A stretch of 64,000 bases of DNA from Larix kaempferi. Its lineage: Eukaryota > Streptophyta > Pinopsida > Pinales > Pinaceae. Below the pieces are notes generated by a model. That model searched no databases. It had not been told where the DNA came from and saw nothing but the letters and a program-made list of their open reading frames with translations. The position numbers and the translations under genes were made by a program. Below, piece by piece: positions 32,197-45,785 of this stretch (positions are counted from its first letter, which is position 1; every line of letters begins with the position of its first letter). The DNA lies in assembly GCA_027924585.1 (NCBI GenBank), contig BSBM01000361.1, positions 39,043,501-39,107,500 on the forward strand, given 5' to 3'.

Positions 32197-32837
32197 AATG
32201 CTCGTTGAAGTGAAGTTTAATTGTACAATTATCGTTCCAGTTCCCCATCAATGTCACAAAAAGGCGTGGAATTTCAAATTTTATGTACTTGTCAATTCAA
32301 AATTTGATGCGGTAACATGCTTTTAGTGCCTGTTATTTTACGTTTTATGTAACAATAGTCAAATAATTCGTTTATGCGAATGATCATTCCAAGAAATGCT
32401 GAATCTTTAATATCACGATAATGACACAGCAGTCGAATAATTTGGGGCTTGGGATGGAACCATGGTGGGATCTCCAAGATCCTTGACATCATAATAAAGA
32501 TGTAGCAGCAAGGCATGGCATTATGGATCAATTCCTTCCCTAGGAAGGTCACCCGATCATCCCCTCTTCCCAGCAAACAAGAAAATACAATAAGCAATAA
32601 CTAGCAATTTGAGCATGCATTGGAAGAGATCTCTTGTTTCTAAAAGCAATGAAATTACATAAATTAATGTATGGAGCATTCTCATGAAAAAAATCATTCC
32701 TTTCAAAAATCAACGACGGCACAATAATCAATAAACAATATGAAAAATAGAGTCCATCCTATTGCTATTGAACGCAACATGCAAAGTCATATAATATTGC
32801 AATAGTTAAACACAAAGGTTGATCCCATAGGTGGTCA

Positions 32838-32839
<2 letters not shown>

Positions 32840-32868
<29 letters not shown>
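32840..32868 (+). repeat. AT dinucleotide microsatellite, copy B
   Basis: 29 bp of pure AT, the shorter counterpart of 27593-27647. Confidence 0.95.
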
Positions 32869-32870
<2 letters not shown>

Positions 32871-34134
32871 AAAATAGTGATAAAAATGGGTATATCAACC
32901 TCGAGGGCCTCTATTCGTGGCGTCGCCATGGTAATTTCAGTTCAAGCCAGAAGTAAAATAGATGTACACTAACAAGTAATGATCCCATACTTTTCTGGGT
33001 AAATAAATAAAATATATGGAGGATTTCTAGTCCACTCTAAAATAAATTCCATCTATGGTAACAAGCAATGATCCCCTACTTTCCTTGGTAAAAAAAAAAA
33101 ATTTACAGTGGCTTTCCACCCCATTCCAAAAGCAAAAAAAATCAAAATCCAAAACAAATATCAGGGCTATACTGTCCTTATTTACAGACAACAATTTTTT
33201 TATATTTGCAATTCCCAGTAAGCATATTGTTGTTCTCTTATTCAATGTCTTTTTTATTCAAAAAACATTACACAAATTTAAAAGCCAAAAGGATGTAAAA
33301 AAACCTAAAAACCAACCACAAAACATAGCTGCCATAATTTTTTTAGAAAACCAGGAATATTATCGAAAAACTACCATGGAAAATGTTTAAAAAAGCAGGA
33401 ATTCCATTGAAAAACTACCAATTACTACTTTTCAAAATCATCAAAATAGAACCCCTAAGCCATACGAAACTTGAAAAAATTCGACAAACCTCAAGCATGC
33501 CGATAGTTTTTATTTACATCAAAGTTGGTACAGAAATCCATATCATCTCCCTCTGAAAAATGCCACACTACACTCAGGTCACAAGTGCATCTAAGAAGCA
33601 CACTACACTCAGGTCACAAGCGCATCAAACAAGCATAAATATGATGAAAATTTTCAATTCATTAAACCATGTAAATCTTACCAATCTATTACTAAACTGC
33701 TGAATTGCAACAAGTACCAAACTAGTAATTTTACTAGTATTTGTTTATGACGGATAAGTGAATTTGGTGGACATCGATTTGATGGGTCTAAATTATACAT
33801 TCCTGTAGACATTGACAGGTAAATTCCAAGCAGACCTGTCAAATACGTTCCACTGAAGAAAATACATTCTACACGCCGTCAATTTCCAGGCCTGGGACTC
33901 ACGAACTTCTACAAAGATGATATCTTACTCGAGCAATCACTCCAGCAAAATCTACAGAGATGATATCTTACTCGAGCAAAATATATAAATATGATATCCC
34001 ACCATACTATTATAATTACTGTTCCCCATCCGTCTCATCCATCCCATCCGTCCCATCCGTATTCATTACTAATTTTGGAAAAATAAATATTTATAAGTTT
34101 TAAATCCTTAATAAAAAATTAGTAACCTCGCTAT

Positions 34135-34820
34135 ACTCAATGTGCCAAATCAAATATGCCATGTGTCACAATATGAGCATTCCACTTGTCACCCTGGGAT
34201 ACTAGATATCAACATTTTAACAACAAAATTTATAGAATTTTTGCTTCAAAGACTTCGCTAGCAAGTGGAAATATTCTCAGAGAAAGAGTGGCTACTCTTT
34301 TTCGAAGGTGTTCTATTTTTACAATTCCCACGTAAATGAAGGGTCGACCCTTCTTATTCCCAATAATGTTTTCATAATAGTTCGACACAACAAGAAGGGT
34401 CATTCGATCCTTCTTGTGTTCTCCATTATGAATATAGCTGAACTGTTGGATAAAGGTTTTCAAAATTAACTATGAAAAGAAGGGGTGGTTGATCCTTCTT
34501 ATCGAAAAACAGAAGTCTGGACAAACCATTTTTATATGTTATAACTTCCAAGGTGTTCTATTTTTACAATTCCCTCGTAATTGAAGGGTTGACTGACCCT
34601 TCTTATTCTCAATATTATTTTCATAATAGTTCGACACTGCAAGAAGGTTCGGTCGATCCTTCTTGTGTTCTCCATTATGGATATAGTTGAATTGCTGGAT
34701 AAAGGTTTTCACAATTAACTACGAAAAGAAGGGGCGACCAATCCTTCTTGTTGGAAAACGGAAGTCAGGAAAAACCATTTTTATATGTTTTAACTTAGCT
34801 GATTGACTTGTTATTCAAAC
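34135..34820 (+). repeat. Hairpin-rich repeat block, copy 4 (in copy B)
   Basis: Duplicate of 28935-29610. One near-palindrome is shortened (AATGAAGGGTCGACCCTTCT at about 34336), a perfect inverted repeat with no spacer. Confidence 0.8.
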
Positions 34821-34859
34821 AATGACTGAATATTTTAGACATTGAACATTTCACTTTAA

Positions 34860-35095
34860 AATCTTGAACATTTACAAATGAAAATTGCACTTTTCAAATA
34901 AAAAATTGCATTTTTTATTTGAAATTCACACTTTTCAAATAAGAAATTGCATTTTTTGATTTGAAATTCACACTTTTCAAATGAAAATTTGCATTTATTG
35001 ATTTGAAATTCATACTTTTCAAATCAAAATTTGCATTTTTTTATTTGAAATTCACACTTTTTGAATTGAAATTCATAGTTTTATAACAAAAAACT
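34860..35095 (+). repeat. 42-bp minisatellite, copy B
   Basis: Same units as 29650-29960 but fewer of them, showing unit loss or gain since duplication. Confidence 0.82.
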
Positions 35096-35654
35096 GCAAT
35101 TTAAAGGTTCATAAGTAGTTAAAAAACACACTATTCGAATAGAAAAACACACTTTCCAAAGCCAATATTGCCACTTTCAGAATCTGATTTTGCACTTTAG
35201 AAAGGTTTATATTGACACTTTCAAAGTTTAAATTCACACTTTCTTAGTGCAAAATTTTTCTCATATGTCCAAATTTAATGAAATTGGTGTTATGAGTTTA
35301 ATTATTCACATGAGGCATTCCATGTGTAAGTACAAGGTGTAACTTTGATGTATTAATTCTTTTTCCCCCCTAGTCGCCACCGTTATATTTAAAAATACAT
35401 AAACGTCATTAAAGTGACATTCAGGAGAGTTAATGTGAATTGACACAGATTGTCTCTACTAATTTGACATTTATTCTGCAAATCATAGCATATATCCATG
35501 TGTGATTACACATACAGAGTGAGTTGATGTTTTTTAAAAAGAACAATAGAGAGAGCACATTGTCACTAAAAACAAAAACTTTGTCATTCATTATTGAATT
35601 TCAACAAAAAAAGTTTTACTGCATTAAAAAGGGGAAGATCAAGAAATATTTCAT

Positions 35655-38302
35655 TTAAGCTAACCAATATCTACTATTAAGTTTTGGATTCCCAGAAGAT
35701 AGGCAAGAGAGAGAGAGAGAGGTTGGGGGTTAGGAGTTTAGAGAGAGAGTTTGGGGGTTAGGGGTTTAGAGAGAGAGAGATAGAGATCTTGGTTTTAGGG
35801 GTTTAGAGAGAGAGAGAGAGATCTTGGGGTTAAGGGTTTAGAGAGATATATTGGGGGTTATGGGTTTAGAAAGAGAGAGATTGAGAGTTAGGGGTTTATA
35901 AAGAGAGAGATAGAGATCAGGTGGTGTTGGTTAGTGGTAGGAGTAGGTGAGAGACCAGGATAGGGAGAATGAGGGGATGGAAGAATGATATATATATAGA
36001 GAAAGGGATGGAGAGATGGTTAGTGGAAGGGGAGAGAGACATATGACGTGATAGAGAGAGAGAGATAGTAGCAAATGTGAAAGAGTGTGAAGTATTGAAG
36101 TAAAATATGTAGAAGCTAACCAATATCTACTATGAAGTTTTGCATGCCTCGAACACACACACACACATAGGGGTGGGTTAGGGGTTGAGAGAGAGAGGGA
36201 GAGAGAGAGAGAGAGAGAGGGATCGTGTGGTGGTGGTTAGTGGTAGGAGTATGTGAGATACCAGGAGAGGGTGAATGAGGGGGTGGAATAGGGATATAGA
36301 GAGAAGGAAAGGGATAGAGAAGTGGTTAATGGAAAGGGAGAGAGACAAATGACATGAGAGAGAGAAAGAGTATAAAATGTCAAAGAGAGTGAAGTATTGA
36401 AGGAAAAGATGAAGAATCTAACCAATATCTACTATTAATTTTTGGATGACCCGAAGAGAGAGAGAGAGAGAGAGAGATTGGGGGTTAGGGGTTTAGAGAG
36501 AGAGAGCAAGAGAGAGATAGAGAGATCAAGTGGTGACCTGGTTAGTGGTAGGATTAGATTTGAGACTAGGATAGGGAGAATGAGGGGCTATAAGAGGGAT
36601 ATATATATAGAGAGAGGTATGGGGAGGTGCTTAGTGGAAGGGGAGAGATAAGGATGACGTGAGAGAGAGAGAGTAGAAAACTTGAAAGAGTGTGAAGTAT
36701 TGAAGGAAAAGATGCAGAATCTTACCAATATCTACTATGAAGTTTTGGATTCCTTGAAGACACACACACACATAGTGGGGGTTAAGGGTTTAGAGAGAGA
36801 GAGAGGGAGAGAGAGAGGGTGGTGGTGGTTATTGGTAGGAGTAGGTGAGAGACCGGGAGAGGATGAATGAGGGGGTGGAAGAGGGATATATAGAGAAGGA
36901 AATGGATGGGGAGGTGGTTAGTGGAAGAGGATAGAGATAGATGACGTGAGAGAGAGAGAGTAACAAACATGAAAGAGTGTGAATTCTTGAAGGAAAAGAT
37001 GCATAAGCAAACTAATATCTACTATTATGTTTTGGATGCTCCAAGGAGAGAGAGAGAGAGAGAGAGAGAGGGGGAGAGAGAGAGAGATATTGGGGGTAAG
37101 GGTTTTAGAGATATATATATATTGGGGATTAGGGGTTTAGAGAGAGAGAGAGAGATCACGTGGTGGTGTTTAATAATAGGAGTAGGTGAGAGACCAGGAT
37201 AGGGCAAATGAGGGGGTGGAAGATTGATATATAGAGAGAAAAAGGGATGGGGAGGTGGTTAGTGGAAGGGGAGAGAGATAGACGACGAGAGAGATAGAGA
37301 GTAGTAAACATGAAAGAGTGCGAAGTATTGAAGGAAAACATGTAGAAGCTAACCAATATCTACTATGAAGTTTTGGATGCCCTGAACACACACACACACA
37401 AAATGGGGGTTAGGGTTTAAAGAGAGTGAGAGATATAAGGAGAGATCGGGTGGTGATGGTTAGTGGTAGGAGTTGGTGAGAGACCATGAGAGCATGAATG
37501 AAGGGGTGGAAGAGAGATATAGAGAGAAGGAAAGGGATTGGGACGTGGTTAGTGGAAGGGGAGAGAGAGAGAGAGATTGGGGTTTAGGTGAGAGACTAGG
37601 AGAGTGTGAATTATGGGGTGGAAGAGGGATGCAAAGATAGAGGGATGGGCAGGTGGTTAGTTGAGAGAGATATAGAGGTAGAAAATGTGGAAGAGTCTGA
37701 AGTCTTGGATGAGAAGATGCAAAAGCTGATCAATATCTACTATGAAGTTTTAGATGCCCTAGAGAGAGAGAGAGAGAGGGGGGGGGGGTGGTGGTGGTTA
37801 GTGGTAAGAGTAGATGAGAGACCAAGAGAGGGTGAATGAGGGGGTGGAAGACATATATAGAGAGAGAAATGGATGGAGAGGTGGTTAGTGGAAGGGGAGA
37901 GAAAAATGACGTGAGAGAGAGAGAGTAGCAAATGTGAAAGAGTGAAGTCTTGAAGGAAAAGATGCAAAAGGTTACCAATATATACTATGAAGTATTGGAT
38001 GCCCCAAAGAGAGAGAGAGAGAGAGAGAGTAATAGCTGTGAAAGAGTGTGAAGTCTTGAAGGAAAAGAAGCAAAAGCTAACCAATATCTAATATTAAGTT
38101 TTGGATTCCCTAGAGAGAGAGAGAGAGAGAGAGAGAGATTGGGGGTGAGGGTCTTAGAGAGAGACAGATCGCGTGGTGGTAGTTAGTGGTAGGAGTAGGT
38201 GAGAGACCAAGAGAGGGTGAATGAGAGGGTGGAACATGGATGTATATAGAGAGATAAAGGAATGGGGAGGTGGTTAGTGGAAGGGGGAGAGAGACAAATG
38301 AC

Positions 38303-38343
<41 letters not shown>

Positions 38344-38421
38344 AGACATGAAAGAGTGTGAAGTGTTGAAGGAAAAGATGAAAAAGATGACCAATGTCTA
38401 CTATGAAGATTTGGATGGCCC

Positions 38422-38461
<40 letters not shown>

Positions 38462-38541
38462 AAATGTGAAAGACTGTGAAGTCTTGAGGGAAATGATGTA
38501 GAATATGACCAATATCTACAGTGAAGTTTTGGATTCCACAA

Positions 38542-38599
<58 letters not shown>

Positions 38600-38620
38600 T
38601 ATTGGATGGATAGGTGGTTA
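35655..38620 (+). repeat. GA-rich satellite, array 2 (about eleven units)
   Basis: Unit starts near 35658, 36115, 36417, 36720, 37010, 37347, 37725, 37970, 38078, 38387 and 38498; the last ones are shorter. The (GA)n run reaches about 50 bp at 38545-38594. No gene; the many small frames are repeat artefacts. Confidence 0.9.
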
Positions 38621-41600
38621 GTGGTAGGGGTATTAATGTGGTTGTTGTGATAGGGGAGGTGGTTAGTTGGAGGGTCACGGACAAGCCATCATACCACCAC
38701 ATTTGACTCTATATAAGTGTTTTTTATTAAATTATAATTCATACTTATTATTCTCAACCTATCAAAATATGCATGATTCTAAGGGATTAATAACGCATAT
38801 GCTTTATAGAGCATATGTGTTCTCAATGCCTATAAATTGCATATGTGTTATAGCACATACGCATTCTGTATGTTTACAAATCACATATACGATATAACAT
38901 ATTTTCTTTACTAAACATATATATGTTATATCGGATATGCATTTTGTAACACATATACGTTATTTAAATTTTAAATTTTGGCATTAGTGACTAGTTCAGA
39001 CTAATGAACCTATTGGCTAGGATAGAAAAAAACAGGCCTATTGGCTTTCCTCCAAAACTCTCTCTGGTAGCTTGGTTTCATCAACATTTTTGACTATGCA
39101 AAACAAAATAATTTTTTATAAAATTACACGAATTTGCAGAGTAGATTCTACAGATTCTAAATATATAATTTTTTCATATAAATGTTTATTTTTTCTATTT
39201 TTTATTAAATTTTGAAGTGACATACATCATGATTCCAAAATACAACGTTCTATTGTGTTTGCTCTAACTCTTTATTACATTCACCATTTCTCAAACAAAT
39301 TATATGGGCCACTAGAAGAGAGAGTGCTCTATACACTCATATAAAAAAATTCAAAATTTCATTAATTTATGCCCCTAAAGTGTTGCATGGGCACACAATA
39401 AAAAACAAAAGTTCATTGTGAATAATTTTGGAAAAATACTATTGCACTAGAAAAAGAAGTCCTCTACGTATGTTCAAAATTATATGCAAAAATACTATCA
39501 TTTAGTTCATATAGTGGCGCACGTGCACGTGCATAGACATACATGTTATATTGTTATGAAAATTTAAAAAACCATTTTTAGAAAAACCGATTTTAGAAAC
39601 AATTACACAAAATTTCAAAAAATAAAATTTATATAATCCGAAAGCTTATTCGATTTCCTCATTTTTGTCTTTTTACATTGTCATAAAATTCGTTATGCAA
39701 CTACCTCTAATTGTCTCTTGAAGTTAGAAGTTCGGCTCATGATTGTGCATCAGACCAATAATAATAATAATAAAATTCATCAATCCTTCCCAACTATCAC
39801 AACCACATTTTAAAAAGTGGTTGATATTGATCGGTGTATATCAACCATTTTTAAATGGGAGGCCATGGTTAATATACATGGATCAACATACATCTACTTT
39901 TAAAAATGTGGTTGTACTAGTTTAATGACAACTTGAATGGAGTGCATGAAGACTTAAACTTGTACTATATCATATCTAGGGAATCTTTTGCTTTATATAT
40001 CACTTCAATGTGAAAGGATAATTTTGTTATAGGTAAAGTATAAATGTACTAACCAATTCAATTTAGAAGTGAGATTTTAAACTATTTTTTTATTTTAATT
40101 TTAATTTTTTACTAATCTTATGCCTCCTCTACTCATTTAAGTCCTTTCAGTACGTCTACCAATAACTATGGAAATGTAAAAGTTATAGAATTTATTTTTA
40201 ATTATTAAAAAAGCCTATTTAATCTAACATTTTTGGAGAAATATAAAAACTTTATGAAATTTTGATAAAAACAATCAAATTAATAGAAAATCAAACTATT
40301 TTAAATAAAAGTATAGTCAACTAGTGTAACTAATAACATAAAAGTATTAGTTTAAAGTTTATTAAAAGACTAAGCATTGATTTTGTCTGACTTCTCTTGT
40401 TATACTTGCCGACTAGCAGTGTATCTTGTGTTCTATTCATGGTTGACCACCGATAAGTTAAGTTGACCTAGGTTGACTTAATATTCGTTTGCTATTTTTT
40501 TAAAGTTTTAACAGAAGTTTTTGAATGTATTTTTTATTTTAAGTTTTAAATATAGAGATTTTATGTCATTGATTTCTGATTGATATTCAAGTCAGAAAGG
40601 TGTTTCAACTAAATTAAACTCCAGTGAATGGAATGAAATCTATCAATCTCCACTAACAAACCACCATATCCTTAACCAAACATTGAATGCTTATTGAATT
40701 ATATATAATATCTCATCGATAATGCTGCACCGCACAGCCTTCCTGCATTGCAATGCAACCTACACGGCAACACCACCTTCTTGTAGCTTCTTGCACCGCC
40801 TTCCTCCATATCACTCATATTAATATCTCATGGGTTTTTCTCTGGTTTTTCTTTGAATGGATGCTGACGAAAATAGTTGTGCCTCTTGAGAGTCACTTTG
40901 CAACATTCCCAAGAAACTGCAACCAAGTATGCACATAACCAACTCCTTGTCTTCGTTCAACTATAGCTAGTGGCACGAAGTTAGACGGGGCTTCTTCCTC
41001 AAGTCGAATCATCAACATCTCTAGGTGAGTGCAAGTAAGCCTGTTCCTCTTCACTTCCAAAAATTTGTTACAAAATACTAGATAGTTGAACATTTAACGT
41101 GACATTTACAATCTGCTTGCACAAGTGATTCATGCATCAATCACAGCAAGTGGAAATTCTGTATATGGAAACCAGTCAAACCCATATTTTTTTTATGTTC
41201 AAATCATGATTCTTACGCTAGTTTACAAGTTGTCTAATTACCGATTTTATGTTCAAATCATGATTCTTACGCTAGTCCACAAGTTGTATAATTACCAATT
41301 TTATGGATTTATATGATGTTCAGTGCATTGATCATGAATAGAAACTAAAAATACAAATCAAACTTAACATGATTCAAATGTGCATCTTAATATGCTAAAA
41401 AGAAGAATCAAACTTAAGATCATTCAAATGTGCATCTTAGATATGGTTTAGATATATCTCTACCAGTAAAGCTGAAATCCATTGATTTACCCCAAAATAG
41501 ACTGGTAGCACAAACCCTTTCTGAGAGCATCTTGGAGCCATTCTTCATCGTATTCTTCGAGCTATTCTAATGCTTCTGTGGATTGTTGTTCTTCACCCGA

Positions 41601-42077
41601 GCTTCTGCATGAGCCACCTTGATAAAATCATTTCAACAAGAAAATCAAGCATGAGTTTGAGCAAGTGAATGGTACAAAACAACGCTTGAGAAAAAAACAA
41701 CACACAGTTTGCAGTGAAGTTCTCACTACAAGAAACATGATTATAACAAGTGTAGTGTTTTGCAGCAGAAAAAAAAAACATTAAACTGCAGTATACGCCC
41801 TTCAACGAAAATATAATATCTAGCCAGTCAAGTACAAATTATAATGAAGTGCTTATCGATCCTGCATCATTAGGCTCAGTTGTATGTTCACGTCCAGTGC
41901 TAACCTAAAGCTGATACATTTTTTGATCAAATCTTATTTGTTAACAGGTTTTGAAACATTTCTTTACATTGATTTTGCAGCTACAACTAGTATATGTGGT
42001 AAATGAATCTTGAAAGAGCACCAAGAGGCTCTTAAAATGTACTCACCACATCTCACATAGAAATGCGCTAAAATGTT
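38621..42077. other. AT-rich spacer without recognisable gene
   Basis: 38740-38960 holds loosely repeated GCATATGTGTTATA-type words. Small duplications occur at 41193-41302 (54-bp unit, twice) and 41350-41440. A 66-codon minus frame (41093-40893) and a 61-codon plus frame (40753-40938) have no recognisable domain and are left uncalled. Confidence 0.5.
39800..39914. repeat. Small fold-back element (about 115 bp, MITE-like)
   Basis: Ends CAACCACATTTTAAAAAGTG and its inverted counterpart ACTTTTAAAAATGTGGTTG. Inside, GGTTGATAT...ATATCAACC forms a second inverted pair, so most of it can fold. No clear target duplication. Confidence 0.55.
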
Positions 42078-43195
42078 TATTCTTATAGTTTAAGAATATG
42101 CAAAAGCCTAGTCTATTTTATTTGGCTTATATTCACGAAAACTACTTAAACTACTTGTTTTTTTAGAAATATTGTACTAACATGAAGGGAAGGTTTTTTC
42201 TACCAATTACTTTATTTTACTTTATTTTGTGGTAGTTATTAGTTTTTGTTATTAATTATTTGTGGATTCTTACCATGTTATAATTTTATCTAAGCTTTAT
42301 TGAAATAAGTATATATAGGATTGATATAAAGTTGAGTTGCAGTCTTTATAAATATTTTAGTTTTTTATTAAATATATATTCATTGTAGCTTATTCTTATA
42401 GTTTAAGAATATGCAAAAGCCTAGTCTATCACGTAATACGAAAACTACTTAAACTACTTGTCTTTTAGAAATATTGTACTAACATGAAGGGAAGGTTTTT
42501 TCTACCAATTACTTTATTTTACTTTATTTTGTGGTAGTTATTGGTTTTTGTTATTAATTATTTGTGGATTCTTACCATGTTATAATTTTATCTAAGCTTT
42601 ATTGAAATAAGTATATATAGGATTGGTATAAAATTGAGTTGCAGTCTTTATAAACATTTTAGTTTTTTATTAAATATATATTCATTGTAGCTTATTCTTA
42701 TAGTTTAAGAATATGCAAAAGCCTAGTCTATTTTATTTGGCTTATATTCACGTAATACGAAAACTACTTAAACTACTTGTTTTTTAGAAATATTGTACTA
42801 ACATGAAGGGAAGGTTTTTTCTACTAATTACTTTATTTTACTTTATTTTGTGGTAGTTATTGGTTTTTGTTATTAATTATTTGTGGATTCTTACCATGTT
42901 ATAATTTTATCTAAGCTTTATTGAAATAAGTATATATAGGATTGGTATAAAGTTAAACTACTTGTTTTTTAGAAATATTGTACTAACATGAAGGGAAGGT
43001 CTTTTCTACCAATTACTTTATTTTACTTTATTTTGTGGTAGTTATTGGTTTTTGTTATTAATTATTTGTGGATTCTTACCATGTTATAATTTTATCTAAG
43101 CTTTATTGAAATAAGTATATATAGGATTGGTATAAAGTTGAGTTGCAGTCTTTATAAACATTTTAGTTTTTTATTAAATATATATTCATTGTAGC
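42078..43195 (+). repeat. Tandem array, about 3.6 units of 300-313 bp
   Basis: Units start TATTCTTATAGTTTAAGAAT at 42078, 42391 and 42693. A fourth, starting within the unit (AAACTACTTGTTTTTTAG), begins at about 42956. Copies are nearly identical, with small indels (for example loss of TTTTATTTGGCTTATATTC in unit 2). AT-rich, non-coding. Confidence 0.92.
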
Positions 43196-45785
43196 AATCT
43201 TTTGAGATTGTGCTAACAATAAGGTAGCAATTTATGCTAATGATGACATAAAATTTAAGGGAAAGGCAATGATGCTAACAATGGCATAAAATTTAAGGGA
43301 AAGGCCATGCCTCTACACTAAAATTCCATTTTAGTGATGTCAAAGTGTATCAGATTTGTTAATGTTTTAGCCATTTTCCTATTGGCTAGGTCTCTTTAAA
43401 ACCTATCTTCTTTAAATTTTGGGTTCACATACATCTCTTTTGGGAAACTAAGTTTAATCTTTATTCATAATATTGTTTCTTTTCCAATGTAAATATGAGC
43501 TTTATATTTATATATATTTTTAAGTAATATTGTTTCTTAATGTAAGTAATATTGTTTCTTATGTAATTTTCTACGATGTAGTTATTGATTTTTTTTAGAG
43601 TTTGATAATGTGCTTGGTCAAATAAAATTGAATAAAATATTGGTTATTTTTAGAGTTTGATAAGAGTGTAGGTTGATTATTATCTCTAATCACATAATAT
43701 AGTGAACAATAAAGGAAATATCTAGTGAGAATGATTGGTTTATATGGACATAATTAAAAGTAGATTTACATTAAATATAATTAGATCTAATTATAATGAT
43801 TTATATGGACATAATTAAAGGCAAATTTGTATTTGTGCAAGAAGTGATTGGAATAATTAGAGGTTAAGTTAGTTACATATATAAATGTAAATTTTAGAAT
43901 ATATGTATTCAATTTTGATTTTTTTTTATCAAAGTTAATTCTAATAATTTAAAATAACAATAATTTTAATAATTTGAATATTGCAAAATAACATTTTATT
44001 ATAAAATTTAATTAATATATTTACCAAATTATTATTAATATTTCAGATTTATTGTTATAATTTTATTTCAAATTTATTGTTATAATTTTTTAATGCGGAT
44101 TTATTGATATAATTTCTTTATTGTACTTTTTATAAAATGAATTTCACAACATAACATTAGGAATTCTATCATTATCATGCAAAACATTATGAATTCTATC
44201 ATTATTATGCAAATAAAGATTTTCATTATAAAATTAATCCAATAGTAGATATAATTTCACAAATTCATGTTTTAAATCATTTTCGAACATATCACATGTG
44301 ATTTGAATGTGTAGAGATATAATGTATCCATGTAAATAAGTCAAATTTCTTACGTTTCAAAAAATAATTTGAATGTGTAGAGATATAATGTATCCATGCA
44401 AATAAGTCAAATTTCGTATGTTTCAAAAAATAATGACCAATGACATTGCAATCATCTCATCACTTCCATAAAACATGTCAAATCCGAAATCAATAATGAC
44501 TAATAAACTCATTTTTTTACTCATTAGACGCTGCAAATTGATTTCTATGTATGATGGACGAATACTTATTTTCACACATATTCGTATTATTGTTCTTTAT
44601 TTATTTAGAAAACTCTTCAAAATAAACAAAAGTCTAAAAAAAAACTATATTTGAAAAGTAAAACTGCATCTAATATTCCATAAAATAAAGGTTAAAATCT
44701 TCAAAGTAAAAAAGTTAATAAGAATTATTTTTAATTAATTTTCAAAACTTCAAATGCAAAGTTCGTGATATTAACATTTACAACATTTTATCACTGCGAT
44801 TAAAATTGTAAATAATAGAGTTCGCATAATATCTCTTTCATGTGTTCTGGGATGGCAACAATTTTTTACCAAAAACTTTACGCATTTGCAAGGTTCGAAA
44901 TAAAATATCTCGTGAAACAACAGGATTTTGTAACACTAAATTTTTAAAATCTATTATACCATTCATTTAAAATTTATAAAACCATTTATTACAAATTTAT
45001 TGATTTAAGGAAAAATTGTTTTTCGGAATCGGGAATGTTTTGTTGCTTCTTATTCAGTGGTTTCGGATTTTTACGCTAATGTAGGTTTGGTGTGAGTATT
45101 AAATTGTTAATTGTTAGTGAAAATTATGGAATCAATATTTTATATAATTTGAATAAATTAAATAAATAAATAGATTATGTAATTCCAATTATATCTTAAT
45201 TTTTAAAAATAATAAGTATTGACATATTTCTAAGTGAATGAAAAATTTAGTAAACCATCATTAAAAAAATATACCATACACTTCTATGTGTAAAACTAAA
45301 ATATATAAAGCCTAGAAATAATCACGGATCAACCTATACTTTATATATCATACTTCGCTTATATGGGTGAATTTACTAAAAAATAATACACAAATATAAA
45401 TATAAATATTATATATAACTTGAAGATTAAGATGTTTAGAGATAAGATAGATGAATTCACTGAAAAATAATAAACAAATATTCCTTAACCTGAGTGAATA
45501 AAATATATAATAAAGTTGCTTTGTTCGGTATAATAGTAAAATAGGCAACAACATACAGTATTAAAAAGAAACATATAAATAATAGAGACAACTTATGAAC
45601 ATCTAAATGGGCCGATATAATAAATCTCAAACACAAAATTTAAACGAAAACACAGAAATATGATACAACAAAATCATGGTAGAAAACTGGATGTTGATTG
45701 AAAGAGAGCTAATAAATTCATAGATACATAAATGAAAATAAAACGTAGGAAAGGTGGCCTGGCTTTGCATCCATTAAAAAAGAAT
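43196..45785. other. AT-rich spacer with small duplications
   Basis: 43205-43310 has two copies of a GATGCTAAC..TGGCATAAAATT motif, and 44285-44420 has a 67-bp direct tandem pair (TTTGAATGTGTAGAGATATA...). Otherwise nothing recognisable. Confidence 0.5.

Larger units (their letters stand above)
31828..36985 (+). repeat. Tandem segmental duplication, copy B (about 5.2 kb)
   Basis: Direct repeat of copy A. The junction is abrupt at about 31827-31835, where the GA satellite (GTGTGAATTTTAAAAGG) meets ACCAGATCCTCTTTTTGC. Copy B continues into the satellite unit at the place where copy A breaks off. Internal 32220-34130 is non-coding. Confidence 0.93.

Noticed and set aside
30749-38702. Many 60-130 residue Ser/Leu/His-rich minus-strand ORFs
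   Set aside because: All are translations of the GA-rich satellite (repeated LSLSLS and STNHL words) and follow its period; no start or domain is conserved independently.
40893-41093. 66-residue minus ORF as an exon
   Set aside because: Composition looks somewhat coding, but no family, no extension in either direction and no splice-site support.
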